Source: an uncultured bacterium (GTDB lineage Bacteria; Verrucomicrobiota; Kiritimatiellia; CAIKKV01; CAITUY01). Taken from it: DNA of 64,000 nucleotides. Of this stretch, positions 7,114 to 16,251 are shown in pieces. Below the pieces are notes generated by a model, which was given only the letters and a program-made list of their open reading frames with translations, was not told the DNA's origin and did no database searches. Position numbers and translations under genes: made by a program. Location of the stretch: positions 58,700 through 122,699 of the forward strand of contig CAITUY010000001.1 of the NCBI GenBank assembly GCA_903895695.1. Direction: 5' to 3'. Numbering within the stretch: the first letter of the stretch is position 1; each line of letters begins with the position of its first letter.

Positions 7114-9016
7114 GGATTTCCTCCGCTCCGCTAGTGCGCATCAGCCCTTGCGCCGCGTCGGCCTGGTCGGGAGGGCAGGCGACGAACACGCCGAATCGGT
7201 CGCGACTGAAGCGCCGGTCGTAGTACCCGGGCAGGCGTGGGGAGCCCAGGCGGGCATGCACGACGAGGCCGGTCAGGTTGGCCAGGGCGCCCAGGAGGAC
7301 CGTGCCTTCGAAAGCGACAACGCAGTAGGGAATGATCGACACCGGATGCTTGGCCCCGACGATCGACCCGTTCATGAGGGCCGTGCCGATGGCCAACGCG
7401 AAACCGCCCACGAATCCCGAAACAGCGCCGCACAATGTCCAGATACGTACCGGCCCGGGTGAGCGGCCCAGGACGCGGTCCGCCTCCGGCAGCTTGATTG
7501 GGGAGAAAGTCTCGATGCGGGCGTGGCCTGCGGCGCGCAACGCGCGCAGTGTTTTCACGAGTTCCGTCGGTTGACGGAAGATCCCCAGCAGGCCGCGCGG
7601 CGGCGCCGTCCCTGCGCCCTCGCGGCGCAGGACAGGGACACGTTCTGCTCCGGCGGCGCCTGCCTGTGCGGCGCGGCCGGCCGCCTCCCTGACCTCGCTG
7701 ATCGCCACCGTCGGCAGGACCTTGGCGAACATCAGGAACCAGAACAGGAAGAATGCGAACGCCGCGCAGGTGATCGTCAGTTCCACCCAGGTTGGCGCGT
7801 AGGTGCCCCAGTTGTGGGGCAGGAAGTCGTGTGACGTGGACCCGACCACGATGAAGTAACGTTCCAGCCACATGCCGATGTTGATGAGAATTGATATGGC
7901 GAAGAGCGCGGGGAGATTGCGGCGCGCCCGGCGCCACAGGAACACGAGCGGGAAGAACACGTTGAGCGGGAAGAGCGCCCAGTACGCCCAGGCCATAGAG
8001 CCTGTGGCGCGCCAGTAGGCAAACTGCTGCTCGAACCGGTCGCCGGAATACCAGGCGATAAACGGTTCTACGACATACGCGTAGCCCACGATAAGCGTCG
8101 TGACCAGGATCGTCTTGGCCACGGCTTCGAAATGATCGAGCGTAATGACGCGTTCCAGGCGCAACAGGTAGCGCATCGGGATCATCAGGGTCAGCACCAT
8201 GGCCAGGCCCGAATGGATTGCCCCGGCGACGAAGTAGGGGGCGAAGATGGTGGAGTGCCAGCCGGGCAGAATTCCCATGGCGAAATCCCAGGATACAACC
8301 GAGTGCACGGACACCACGAGCGGCGTGGCCAGGGCGGCGAAGAACAGGTAGGCGCGGCCGTAATGCCGCCACTGGCTGCCCGCGCCTGACCACCCGAGCG
8401 CCAGCCGGCGGTAGAAGCGGCTGCGATCGTGATCCGGTCCGAACGCGGCTTCGTAACGATCCCTCGCCGCGGCCAGGTCGGGAATCATGCCGACGTAGAA
8501 GAAGATCGTACTCACCGTCAGGTACGTGCCCACGGCGCAAACGTCCCAGACCAGCGGGCTTGTAAAATTGGGCCACAATTGCCGTTCGGACGGGTAGGGG
8601 ATGATGAAGTAAAAGACCCAGAAGCGGCCGAGATGGATCAACGGGAACAGGCCGGCGGTCAGGACAGCGAACACGGTCATGGCTTCGGCGGAGCGGGCGA
8701 CCGAGTCGCGCCAGCGCGCGCGGACGAGATGCAGGATGGCGGAAATCAGGGTGCCGGAATGGGCGATCCCCACCCAGAACACGAAGTTGCCGATGTAGAC
8801 GCCCCAGCCGACCGGGTGGCTGATGCCGGCCACGCCCATACCGGTCTGGATCTGGTGGTTCCACACCAGGAAGAACGTGGCGACGGCGGCGGCCAGCATG
8901 AACATGGCCACGGAATAGCGCAGGCCCGGGGGCCCCATGGCGCGCATGACGTCGTCGCCGACCTCGGCGTAGGTCAGCGCGGTCTCCGTCGTTTGGTTTT
9001 CGGGTGCCATGGCCAT
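7100..9016 (-). CDS. ActC-ActD fusion, quinol-oxidising membrane subunit of alternative complex III
   Basis: Residues 1 to about 440 form the NrfD/PsrC-like ActC subunit, with a conserved start (GPPGLRYSV), many membrane helices and HSVVSWDFA. After a charged linker, residues from about 465 match ActD (DUF3341): a soluble stretch, two membrane helices (GFVGGFALAIGTALMNG and a second), and the PGYYDRRFSRDRFGVF region. Both are normally separate genes; here one 638-residue frame joins them. ATG at 9016 lies eight bases after the actB stop and is preferred to an upstream start inside actB. Confidence 0.86.
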   Translation of the reverse strand: MAMAPENQTTETALTYAEVGDDVMRAMGPPGLRYSVAMFMLAAAVATFFLVWNHQIQTGMGVAGISHPVGWGVYIGNFVFWVGIAHSGTLISAILHLVRARWRDSVARSAEAMTVFAVLTAGLFPLIHLGRFWVFYFIIPYPSERQLWPNFTSPLVWDVCAVGTYLTVSTIFFYVGMIPDLAAARDRYEAAFGPDHDRSRFYRRLALGWSGAGSQWRHYGRAYLFFAALATPLVVSVHSVVSWDFAMGILPGWHSTIFAPYFVAGAIHSGLAMVLTLMIPMRYLLRLERVITLDHFEAVAKTILVTTLIVGYAYVVEPFIAWYSGDRFEQQFAYWRATGSMAWAYWALFPLNVFFPLVFLWRRARRNLPALFAISILINIGMWLERYFIVVGSTSHDFLPHNWGTYAPTWVELTITCAAFAFFLFWFLMFAKVLPTVAISEVREAAGRAAQAGAAGAERVPVLRREGAGTAPPRGLLGIFRQPTELVKTLRALRAAGHARIETFSPIKLPEADRVLGRSPGPVRIWTLCGAVSGFVGGFALAIGTALMNGSIVGAKHPVSIIPYCVVAFEGTVLLGALANLTGLVVHARLGSPRLPGYYDRRFSRDRFGVFVACPPDQADAAQGLMRTSGAEEIHVVW

Positions 9017-9023
9017 GCTCACG

Positions 9024-11981
9024 TCACGCGGATGTCGGCCCAGCCTCATCGGTAACGATCCGGCGTAGATAGGTCACCGCGGGTTTGACGTTCAACTCCT
9101 CCAGCACGTGGTAACGGCGCGGATCGCGTCGCGTCAGGACGGTCACTTCTGCATCCGCGGCCAGCAGATCGCCGAAGACGAGCGCGCGCGTGGGGCAGGA
9201 CTGCGCGCAGGCGGGCTGGATCTCGCCGTCGCGGACGTCGCGTTGTTCCCGGCGGGCGCGGAATTCGGCCGCGCGAATGCGCTGGATGCAGAACGTGCAC
9301 TTTTCCATCACGCCCCGCGACCGCGCCGTCACCTCGGGGTTTAGCTGCATGTCGAGCGGCTCGTCCCAGGTCACGTTCCACCAGTTGAACCGCCGCACTT
9401 TGTACGGGCAGTTGTTCGAGCAATAGCGGGTGCCGATACACCGATTGTAGACCTGGGCGTTGAGGCCCTCGTCGTTGTGGACCGAGGCGAACACCGGGCA
9501 GACGGGCTCGCACGGCGCGGCATCGCATTGCTGGCATAGCATGGGGATCCACCCGAGGCGTTCCGGGTTGGCGTCGTCGCGGTACGGCACAACCTTCATC
9601 CAGGCCATTTCGCGGCCGCGGGCCACCTCTTTGGCGCCCATCACCGGGATGTTGTTTTCGGCGTAACAGGCCACGCCGCAGGCCCCGCAGCCGGTGCAGC
9701 GCTGAAGGTCGATGACCATGGCCCAGCGGTGCCGGCGATGCTCGTGGGGCGCATAGAGGTCGCGCTTGGGATCGTATCCTTCGGCCAGAGGCAGGATCAG
9801 ATGTTCGCCGTCTCCCGGCGCCATGGCGCGGAGGCCCGAAAGCGGAACCCATTGCGTGATCCCGCGGCCGAACTGGTGTTCGGTGGGCGACGTGGCCACG
9901 GGCGGGTGTTGCGTGTCCAGTTTCCGGATCGCTACGGACCCAAACCCGATTTCGGTGTGCGTGGGCGAGCGCAGGAGAAAGACGTTCGCTCCGCGGTTGG
10001 CGGCATGGCGGCCGAGCGCCGTGTGCCCTTGGCCGAAGGCGATGGCCAGCGTGTCGGGCACCACATCGGTCGTCAGGCGCGCCGGCGCTTCGACGCGGCC
10101 GCTGGCGCCGGACACCTCCACCAGGTCGCTATCGCCGATTGCCAGGCGCCGGGCCGTGTCGGGATGGATATCCACCCAACTTCCCCACACGATGGTGGAG
10201 GTCGGGTCGGGCGCTTCCTGCAGCCAACCGCGGTTGGCCACGCGGCCGTCGAACAGCAGGACTGAAGGCCAGAGCCAGAGGGCATACTTTTGATCGTGCG
10301 GAGTCGCCTGCACCTCATTGGCGGCGCGGGGCGGTTGGGCGCCTTGGAGCGCGGCCGCGAGCCGCCCGGCGGCATCGGGCCGGAGCATGGGCACTGCCGC
10401 CGTGGGCCTTTGCCAGGCGCCGCCGGCGCGCAAGGCGTCTTCCCAAGTGACCGTCGGCGCCCGGCCGGGCGCGGCCCCGGCGAGTTTCTCGTTCCACCGG
10501 CGGCGCAGCCAGTCCTGGAAGTCCGCCGGGGTCGATCCGTCCGTCCGGCTCATGGGATGACCGTCGGCTTTGGCCACTTGCAGCAGCACGTCGCCGGCGT
10601 GACGGGTATCGTGGAGCCGCCGCAGCGTGGGCTGCAGGAGTCCCTCCACGCCAGCCACGGGTTCGTAGTCGCCCCAGCTTTCGAGCGGCGAATCGATGGG
10701 CAGGACCCAGTCGGCCAGGCTCGCGGTCTCGTCGCCCATGGTGCCGAGATAGACGATCGTTCCTGCCTTGCGAATGCGTTCGGTCAGTTCGGGGGCGGCA
10801 TAGACGGGATTCGAGTTATGGATGAACAGGATGTCGTCACGCCCGAACGACGAACAGAAGTCCAGCAGCCCGGCGGTCGAGCCGACGCGGCCCAGCGCGT
10901 GGGCGGGCGCGAAGTCGACCGTCCGGCCCAGGCGGCCGGCGGCCCAGTTCAGGAGCGCCGCGGCCACGGCGGTTTGTGTGGCCGCGGCTCCCGACGCCCC
11001 GACCGGCCCGGCCAGGGCCACGCTTCCCTTGGCCTGCATGAAGGACCGGGCCAGCGAATCGACGGTGGCGGCGGAGACGTTCAGCGTCGGCGTCGGGCCG
11101 GGCTCGAGAGCGTCGACCAACGCCGCGAACTCGGCGGCGTTGTCCTTGACCCAGCCCTGCCGAACAATGCGGCGCAGCATGGCGATCGCCAGTTGCCGCT
11201 CTCCACCCGGCGGAACCCGGATGAACGTATCGGCATTCGCCGCCGTGAGCGACAGGCGCGGGCCGACATAGACCAGGCGCCCCACGTCGCGGTCTTTATA
11301 CGCGTGCATCGCGGCGAATTGTGCGGCCAGGGAGACCGGGGAGATCCAGCTTTCCAGGAAATCGGCGGCCAGGCTGAGGACGAAGTCGCAGGCGTCGAGG
11401 CGATAGTCGGGAATCGCAGGCAGCCCGAACAGGATCTCGTGCGCGGCGCACATCGGGGCGTAGTCGAACGGTTCGTGGAAGAAGGGGCGGCGAGCGCCGT
11501 GGGCGGCACAGAACTGCTCCATCACGTCGGCCAGGGTGCCGGTCTGCAGGTCGCTGAGCAGGCTGACGCGGCGCCGGGTGGCGAGTTGGGCCGCAATCCC
11601 GTCGAGTGCCGCGGCCCACGTAGTGGACGTGGGCGGTCCGCCTTGCGGCCGGTGGACGGGTTGCCGCAGGCGGTCGGGGTCGTAGAGTCCCTGCAGGGCC
11701 GACTGGCCCCGCGCGCAAAGGCCGCCGCGATTGACGGGGTGCTGGGGGTTGCCTTCGGCTTTCGTCACGCGCCCATCGCGGTGCCAGACGTGCATGCCGC
11801 AGCCGGCAGGGCATTCGCGGCAGGTCGTGGGATAGATAGTCCACTCGCCGGGCTCGGCGGGTTGGGGCGGTTCGATGAACGGGATCAGCTTGGTGGCGAG
11901 CTTCATCGGCGAGCCAGAGGCCACGGCCGCCCCGAAGCCGATCGAGCCCGCCAGAAACGAACGTCGCGACATATCCGACAT
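9024..11981 (-). CDS. actB: Alternative complex III iron-sulfur subunit ActB
   Basis: The 985-residue protein begins with a twin-arginine signal (SRRSFLAG). A molybdopterin-oxidoreductase-like domain follows, with one cluster site (CRECPAGC...LCARG). The last ~250 residues are a ferredoxin-type domain with four cysteine groups (CTGCGACGVAC, CQQCDAAPCEPVC, CIGTRYCSNNC, CTFC...CAQSC). This two-part layout is that of ActB, which holds iron-sulfur clusters but no molybdenum cofactor in studied complexes. It is the first gene of the respiratory operon. The ribosome site before ATG 11981 is weak; ATG 11972 is possible. Confidence 0.9.
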   Translation of the reverse strand: MSDMSRRSFLAGSIGFGAAVASGSPMKLATKLIPFIEPPQPAEPGEWTIYPTTCRECPAGCGMHVWHRDGRVTKAEGNPQHPVNRGGLCARGQSALQGLYDPDRLRQPVHRPQGGPPTSTTWAAALDGIAAQLATRRRVSLLSDLQTGTLADVMEQFCAAHGARRPFFHEPFDYAPMCAAHEILFGLPAIPDYRLDACDFVLSLAADFLESWISPVSLAAQFAAMHAYKDRDVGRLVYVGPRLSLTAANADTFIRVPPGGERQLAIAMLRRIVRQGWVKDNAAEFAALVDALEPGPTPTLNVSAATVDSLARSFMQAKGSVALAGPVGASGAAATQTAVAAALLNWAAGRLGRTVDFAPAHALGRVGSTAGLLDFCSSFGRDDILFIHNSNPVYAAPELTERIRKAGTIVYLGTMGDETASLADWVLPIDSPLESWGDYEPVAGVEGLLQPTLRRLHDTRHAGDVLLQVAKADGHPMSRTDGSTPADFQDWLRRRWNEKLAGAAPGRAPTVTWEDALRAGGAWQRPTAAVPMLRPDAAGRLAAALQGAQPPRAANEVQATPHDQKYALWLWPSVLLFDGRVANRGWLQEAPDPTSTIVWGSWVDIHPDTARRLAIGDSDLVEVSGASGRVEAPARLTTDVVPDTLAIAFGQGHTALGRHAANRGANVFLLRSPTHTEIGFGSVAIRKLDTQHPPVATSPTEHQFGRGITQWVPLSGLRAMAPGDGEHLILPLAEGYDPKRDLYAPHEHRRHRWAMVIDLQRCTGCGACGVACYAENNIPVMGAKEVARGREMAWMKVVPYRDDANPERLGWIPMLCQQCDAAPCEPVCPVFASVHNDEGLNAQVYNRCIGTRYCSNNCPYKVRRFNWWNVTWDEPLDMQLNPEVTARSRGVMEKCTFCIQRIRAAEFRARREQRDVRDGEIQPACAQSCPTRALVFGDLLAADAEVTVLTRRDPRRYHVLEELNVKPAVTYLRRIVTDEAGPTSA

Positions 11982-12139
11982 GGAAGGTGCTTTCTGTGCC
12001 GTGCGTGGCCAATCTTTTCGTAGTTAGACGGTCATGAGGAACCCGGATTCACGCCAACGAAGCGCCTCTTCCTCCGCCTCGGTCAGCGGTTTGGAAGAGG
12101 CACCGAACCTGTTTGAAGTATTCGTTTGCACCGGCAAGG

Positions 12140-13030
12140 TCAGGCGGCCTTGCGGCTTTCGCGAGTCACCCATTCCCTCCAATTTTCAGATTTCACGACT
12201 TGTTCCAGTCGGGCAAGGTGACGATATTCGGAGCGCAGTGCCGCGATGTTCACGGCAAAGCCGACCTCTTCGAACCACTTGTACATCCGGGTGATCTCCT
12301 CGCCGGCTACCTGCCTGAACTGCTCCCACGGCGTACGGACATAGGTGATCGGGGTACCCAGCACCCGACTGAGCGTTTCCGTGACTTCCAGCATGCTCAG
12401 ATCATCGCCCGCAAGGTCGACTTCCCTGCCGATCCACCTCCCGGGTTTTGAGAATGCCAGCGCGGCAATTCCGCCGATATCATCGACGGATACCTGTTGG
12501 AGTCTCGCATCGGGCGCAAGCGGCTGACGCAGGATGCCACTGCGGATATCTTCCTTGAAGTACGTGCTCCAGTTCTGCATGAAGAAGACCGGCCGCAAGA
12601 TCGAGTAAGGCACGCCGAGCGAACGGATGTGTTGCTCGATTTGCCATTTGCTCTCGAAATGCGGGAGCCCCGTCGCCCGGTTAGCCGCGCCGACGGAACT
12701 GTAGACCAGATGCTCAATCCCCGCGGCCCTGGCCGCGTTGGTGAGGTCGACGCCTTGTCGGACTTCTCTCTCGGCGCCGGTCTCCATGAAGTTCTGAACC
12801 GAGAACACGCCATAGCAACCTTTGAGCGCGCGGTCGACGGACGGACGGTCGTCGAGATCTCCCGCGACAATTTCGACCCCATTGGAGGCGAGTGCCTTGG
12901 CTTCCGGCTTTTCCGGATTACGCGTTAGGCCTCGTACTTCGAACTCGGTGCCTAGCAAATGCCGGGCAACGGCGCCTCCTTGTTGGCCGGTGACACCCGT
13001 TACCAGTATCGTTGTTTTTCCAGTCTTCAT
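12140..13030 (-). CDS. NmrA-like NAD(P)-binding protein
   Basis: The 296-residue protein opens with a Rossmann fold (TILVTGVTGQQGGAVARHL, GxxGxxG) and carries the NmrA/HSCARG signature: GDLDD near residue 56, YGVFSVQNF, VYSSVGAA and FESKWQIE. Family members bind NAD(P) and act as redox sensors or atypical reductases; the substrate cannot be told. AAGGAGG before the ATG gives a strong start. It stands alone, 158 bases upstream of actB on the same strand. Confidence 0.85.
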   Translation of the reverse strand: MKTGKTTILVTGVTGQQGGAVARHLLGTEFEVRGLTRNPEKPEAKALASNGVEIVAGDLDDRPSVDRALKGCYGVFSVQNFMETGAEREVRQGVDLTNAARAAGIEHLVYSSVGAANRATGLPHFESKWQIEQHIRSLGVPYSILRPVFFMQNWSTYFKEDIRSGILRQPLAPDARLQQVSVDDIGGIAALAFSKPGRWIGREVDLAGDDLSMLEVTETLSRVLGTPITYVRTPWEQFRQVAGEEITRMYKWFEEVGFAVNIAALRSEYRHLARLEQVVKSENWREWVTRESRKAA

Positions 13031-13120
13031 GTTTCTTCCCTCCTTCTGAGATTATAATACCGCCGGCCTGGAAAATGTGGCAATGGCGAATAACCTTAGA
13101 AGGCTGGGACTGGGCCGCAC

Positions 13121-13561
13121 TTACGGGTGCGCCATGGGCAGGACCACGAGCTTGCCGCGCATCCCCATATGTCCTAGTCCACAGAAGACCGAGCAGTGGA
13201 AGGTGTACGTGCCGGCCTTATCCGCCGTGAATTCCACGGAGACGGGTTTCCCGGGCTCGATGCGCTGGTCCACCTTGAACTCCTTCAACTGGATTCCGTG
13301 GGTCACGTCCTCGGTGCTCAGGTCGAAGCGGACCTTCTCACCTTGGTTCACGACGATCTCGCCCGGCATGAACGCGTACTTCTTGGCCTTGACTTCCACG
13401 ACTCGCACGCCGTTCGAAATCGAGCCGGATGGCTGCAAGACCGCAGTCTCCGCTGCCTTGACCTTGTTTGTGGCGTCGCCGCCGAAGCTGGCGCCGATCG
13501 CCCCGACGAGCAAAACCGATGCAACGCCCATGGCCAGGCCGAGTGTCGTTCCCTTACGCAT
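13121..13561 (-). CDS. Secreted CuA-type cupredoxin (cytochrome oxidase subunit II-like)
   Basis: The 146-residue protein has an N-terminal signal or anchor helix and one cupredoxin domain. A complete CuA ligand set is visible: His in VTHGIQL and the loop CSVFCGLGHMGM, giving two Cys, His and Met. It lacks the two membrane helices of a true subunit II, and no aa3-type subunit I is near. It may be a periplasmic electron carrier or copper protein serving the terminal oxidase. AGGAGG six bases before ATG 13561 supports this start rather than an upstream in-frame ATG. Confidence 0.85.
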   Translation of the reverse strand: MRKGTTLGLAMGVASVLLVGAIGASFGGDATNKVKAAETAVLQPSGSISNGVRVVEVKAKKYAFMPGEIVVNQGEKVRFDLSTEDVTHGIQLKEFKVDQRIEPGKPVSVEFTADKAGTYTFHCSVFCGLGHMGMRGKLVVLPMAHP

Positions 13562-14023
13562 TTTGTGCCTCCTGTGTTGGTTATTCGTTGTGTCTGCCGC
13601 GACCGCGCCAGAGCGTAACGACATACTCGCAGGCTACGTGCGACCGGGCTCTGCCGACATCAGGCGAAGGCTGAGATCGCGCTGCTTTTTGCCTTATGTC
13701 GGATACCTCGACGCCCTGCATCCAAGGTAGAGTTTTACCCCATGGCACGCTTTAGTCCGATGGGGTAGCTTCCGAACCAGCAGTTGAGCAACCTGTCAAC
13801 GGAAGAGCCGAAGGCGATGAGGTAAATGAAGAAGTTCACAGTCAGAATAGCGACGCCTCGGCGGCGCGATGATTTCCAATAGGCGTTTAAACGGCACCAG
13901 CGCCATCAGGTTGGCCCCCCGACTTGGTGGCGTTTCCGTTTTTCTGCCGATCCCGCTTTTTGACACCGGCCGCGCGGTGTTATACAGTCGTGCCGATAAC
14001 CCGAGCACGACGGGAGGTGACAG
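13562..14023. other. Intergenic region, no gene seen
   Basis: About 460 bases between the divergent cupredoxin gene and aroB. Short frames here are not convincing. It holds the ribosome site of the cupredoxin gene at one end and a probable aroB promoter near 13960 at the other. Confidence 0.5.
13960..13986 (+). promoter_or_regulatory. Possible sigma70-type promoter of aroB
   Basis: TTGACA at 13960-13965 and TATACA at 13981-13986 are separated by 15 bases, a little short of the optimum. The aroB ATG lies about 35 bases further on with GGGAGGTGA as ribosome site. Confidence 0.4.
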
Positions 14024-15106
14024 ATGGCAAAGACGGTTGAAGTCAGGCTGGAGGAGCGTTCGTACCCGATCCACATCGGGCGCGGCGTGGCGTTGGGCCA
14101 GGTGCTGGAAGAAACGGACGGACGGCGGGCCCTGCTTGTCACGGACAGCAACGTCGAGCCGCTTCACGGGGCCGCCGCGCAGGCGGCCTTCGAGGCCCGG
14201 GGACTGGCCTGCGTCCGGGTGGCCGTGCCGGCCGGCGAAGCAACCAAGGATCTGCACTGGGTCGGCGAACTCTATGCCAGGGCCGCGACCGAGAAACTCG
14301 ATCGTTCGAGTCTCGTGATCGCCCTGGGCGGTGGCATGGTGGGTGACCTGGCCGGATTCGTGGCGGCTACCTACCTGCGCGGCGTGAGTTTCATGCAGGT
14401 GCCCACGACACTGCTGGCCATGGTCGATAGTTCCGTGGGCGGCAAGACGGGCATCAATTTGCCGCAGGGCAAGAACCTGGCGGGGGCTTTCTACCAGCCG
14501 ATCGAGGTCGACGCCGACCTGGCGATGCTGGATTCGCTGCCGGAACGGGAATACCTTTCCGGCTTGGCCGAGGTAGTGAAATACGGCGTCATCTGGGACG
14601 CCAAGCTGTTTCGCGAGTTCGAAGCGAACGCGGTCGCCTTGCGGGGGCGGGACGCGGACGTGCTGGAACGGACCATTGCCCGCTGCTGCGAGATCAAAGC
14701 CGAGGTCGTGGCCATGGACGAGCGCGAATTGGGGCCCCGGGCCATTCTCAACTTCGGCCATACACTCGCGCACGCCTTGGAGAAGGTGGGCGGTTACGGC
14801 CGCTGGCTGCACGGCGAAGCCGTGGCCGTGGGCATGCGTTATGCCGCCCAGTTGTCCGTGGCTCAGACGGGGCTGCACCAGGGGGATGCCGATCGCCTCA
14901 CGGCCTTGTTGTCGGCCCTGGGGCTGCCGGTCACGGCGGGCCCGGGCCTGGACTGGGGCGCCCTGCGCGAGGCCATGCTGTCGGATAAGAAGACACTGCG
15001 CAAGACACCGCGATTCGTGCTGGCGAAGCGCCTAGGCGACGTGATGCCGGGCGTCGAGGTGTCGGAGCAAGACCTGGCGGAGACGTGGAATGTCTGCAGT
15101 CAATGA
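14024..15106 (+). CDS. aroB: 3-dehydroquinate synthase
   Basis: AroB converts 3-deoxy-arabino-heptulosonate 7-phosphate to 3-dehydroquinate, the second step of the shikimate pathway, in the cytoplasm with NAD and a divalent metal. The 360-residue length is normal. Visible family motifs are ALGGGMVGDLAGFVAATY (NAD site), QVPTTLLAMVDSSVGGKTG, the metal-binding Glu and His in LAEVVKYGVI and NFGHTLAHALE, and HGEAVAVGM. The start has a strong GGGAGGTGA ribosome site. The next gene overlaps its end by 17 bases. Confidence 0.96.
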   Translation: MAKTVEVRLEERSYPIHIGRGVALGQVLEETDGRRALLVTDSNVEPLHGAAAQAAFEARGLACVRVAVPAGEATKDLHWVGELYARAATEKLDRSSLVIALGGGMVGDLAGFVAATYLRGVSFMQVPTTLLAMVDSSVGGKTGINLPQGKNLAGAFYQPIEVDADLAMLDSLPEREYLSGLAEVVKYGVIWDAKLFREFEANAVALRGRDADVLERTIARCCEIKAEVVAMDERELGPRAILNFGHTLAHALEKVGGYGRWLHGEAVAVGMRYAAQLSVAQTGLHQGDADRLTALLSALGLPVTAGPGLDWGALREAMLSDKKTLRKTPRFVLAKRLGDVMPGVEVSEQDLAETWNVCSQ

Positions 15107-15713
15107 GGCGATCGCGCGGGAGTATTTCGAGACCCTGGGCTATCTGGTCAGCCAGCCCTGCAAGTACACGCCGGCCCGTCACAAGAAGGCGGACGAGGAA
15201 CTCGACCTGCTGATCGTGCACCCGCAGATCCGCGAGCACCAGGTGCCGGAGCGCCTGGTGTGGACCTCCGCCGATCTCCAGACCGTGGCGCGTGCCGTGG
15301 TGGGCGTGCGCGGGTGGCACACGGACCGGTTCTACGCGGCGACGTTCGAGCAGACCCCGGAGATGTTGCGGTTTGCGGAACGCGCGGCGCGCCGGGCCGC
15401 CGAACTGCGTCTGGGCGCGGAACCGGTGGCCGCTGTGTTGTGCCTGCCCGAACTGCCGGCATCCGGCGAACTGAAGGAGAAGACGCTGCGCGCGCTCAAG
15501 GAGCGCGGCATCGACGGTGTGCTGTCATTCCGCACGATGCTGCAGGAGTTGGTGGCCAAGGTGGACGTCACCCGCAACTACGACAAGTCAGACATGCTGC
15601 AGATGCTGCGCATCCTCAAGATCTACGGCCTCGTCCGCGATCCGCAGATGGAACTGTTCAGCCGGCGTGCGCGGAAGCAGAAGGACGCGGCGGCATCTGT
15701 CGCCGCCGAGTAG
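15090..15713 (+). CDS. Conserved-looking protein of unknown function
   Basis: I do not recognise this 207-residue protein. It is translationally coupled to aroB (17-base overlap), has normal host-like codon use and ends in a basic tail rich in Arg and Lys. The N-terminal part (REYFETLGYLV, then EELDLLIVHP) has the helix-then-acidic-strand pattern seen in restriction-endonuclease-like folds, but I cannot identify a full catalytic set. A helical middle section and a C-terminal helix (DMLQMLRILKIYGL) follow. Confidence 0.75.
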   Translation: MSAVNEAIAREYFETLGYLVSQPCKYTPARHKKADEELDLLIVHPQIREHQVPERLVWTSADLQTVARAVVGVRGWHTDRFYAATFEQTPEMLRFAERAARRAAELRLGAEPVAAVLCLPELPASGELKEKTLRALKERGIDGVLSFRTMLQELVAKVDVTRNYDKSDMLQMLRILKIYGLVRDPQMELFSRRARKQKDAAASVAAE

Positions 15714-15806
15714 CCTGCGTAGACGATTTCTAGTCGGCATATTCGCGGGGGTTCTCAGAAGAAAGCCGCTAGCGGTAGAGTACATGTGGGCATTTGGAGA
15801 CATGAC

Positions 15807-16181
15807 ATGAAGCAGCGACTGCACCTTGTGGCCTTCGCGGTTGTCACTATGTTCGCTGCTGGCTGCATCTCTCAGTCCGGACGCATTGAACCTGGCGTTG
15901 AGTTCAAGGGGCATTCCGATCCGTACATGTACTGGATATGCGAATACTTCAAGGACGCGAATTCCCGATGGCCCAGCAACACAACAGAGTTGGTTCGATT
16001 CCTTCGGTCCGACTACACCAATATGCTGGATGAAGTGGAACACTACTATGGAAAGACAGATTATACTGTGACACCTGAGGGGTGGTTGATCCTGGACACA
16101 CGACCGGGACACGGAGAGAGGGACAAAAAGTACATAGGTGGGGAACGCAGACCCCAACAACCGGCCGGAAGCGACCGCTAG
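15807..16181 (+). CDS. Small predicted lipoprotein
   Basis: This 124-residue protein starts with a short basic segment, a hydrophobic helix and a lipobox-like MFAAGC, so Cys20 or so may be lipidated. The rest is hydrophilic with several aromatic residues (YMYWICEYF, HYYGKTDY) and no family I recognise. ATG at 15807 is preferred over an in-frame ATG 21 bases upstream because it places the signal sequence correctly. Codon use is less GC-rich than in aroB, and it may be recently acquired. Confidence 0.6.
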   Translation: MKQRLHLVAFAVVTMFAAGCISQSGRIEPGVEFKGHSDPYMYWICEYFKDANSRWPSNTTELVRFLRSDYTNMLDEVEHYYGKTDYTVTPEGWLILDTRPGHGERDKKYIGGERRPQQPAGSDR

Positions 16182-16251
16182 CCCGCGGCGCTTCAGCCGG
16201 AACGTTCTTCCGAAAAGTGACACTCGCCAGCCGATCTGATAAGGTACGCGC

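Noticed and set aside
10290..12023. Long open frame (577 codons) on the plus strand opposite actB
   Set aside because: It is antisense to a clearly conserved gene, has Arg/Gly/Ala-rich low-complexity translation and no recognisable motif; high GC produces such frames.
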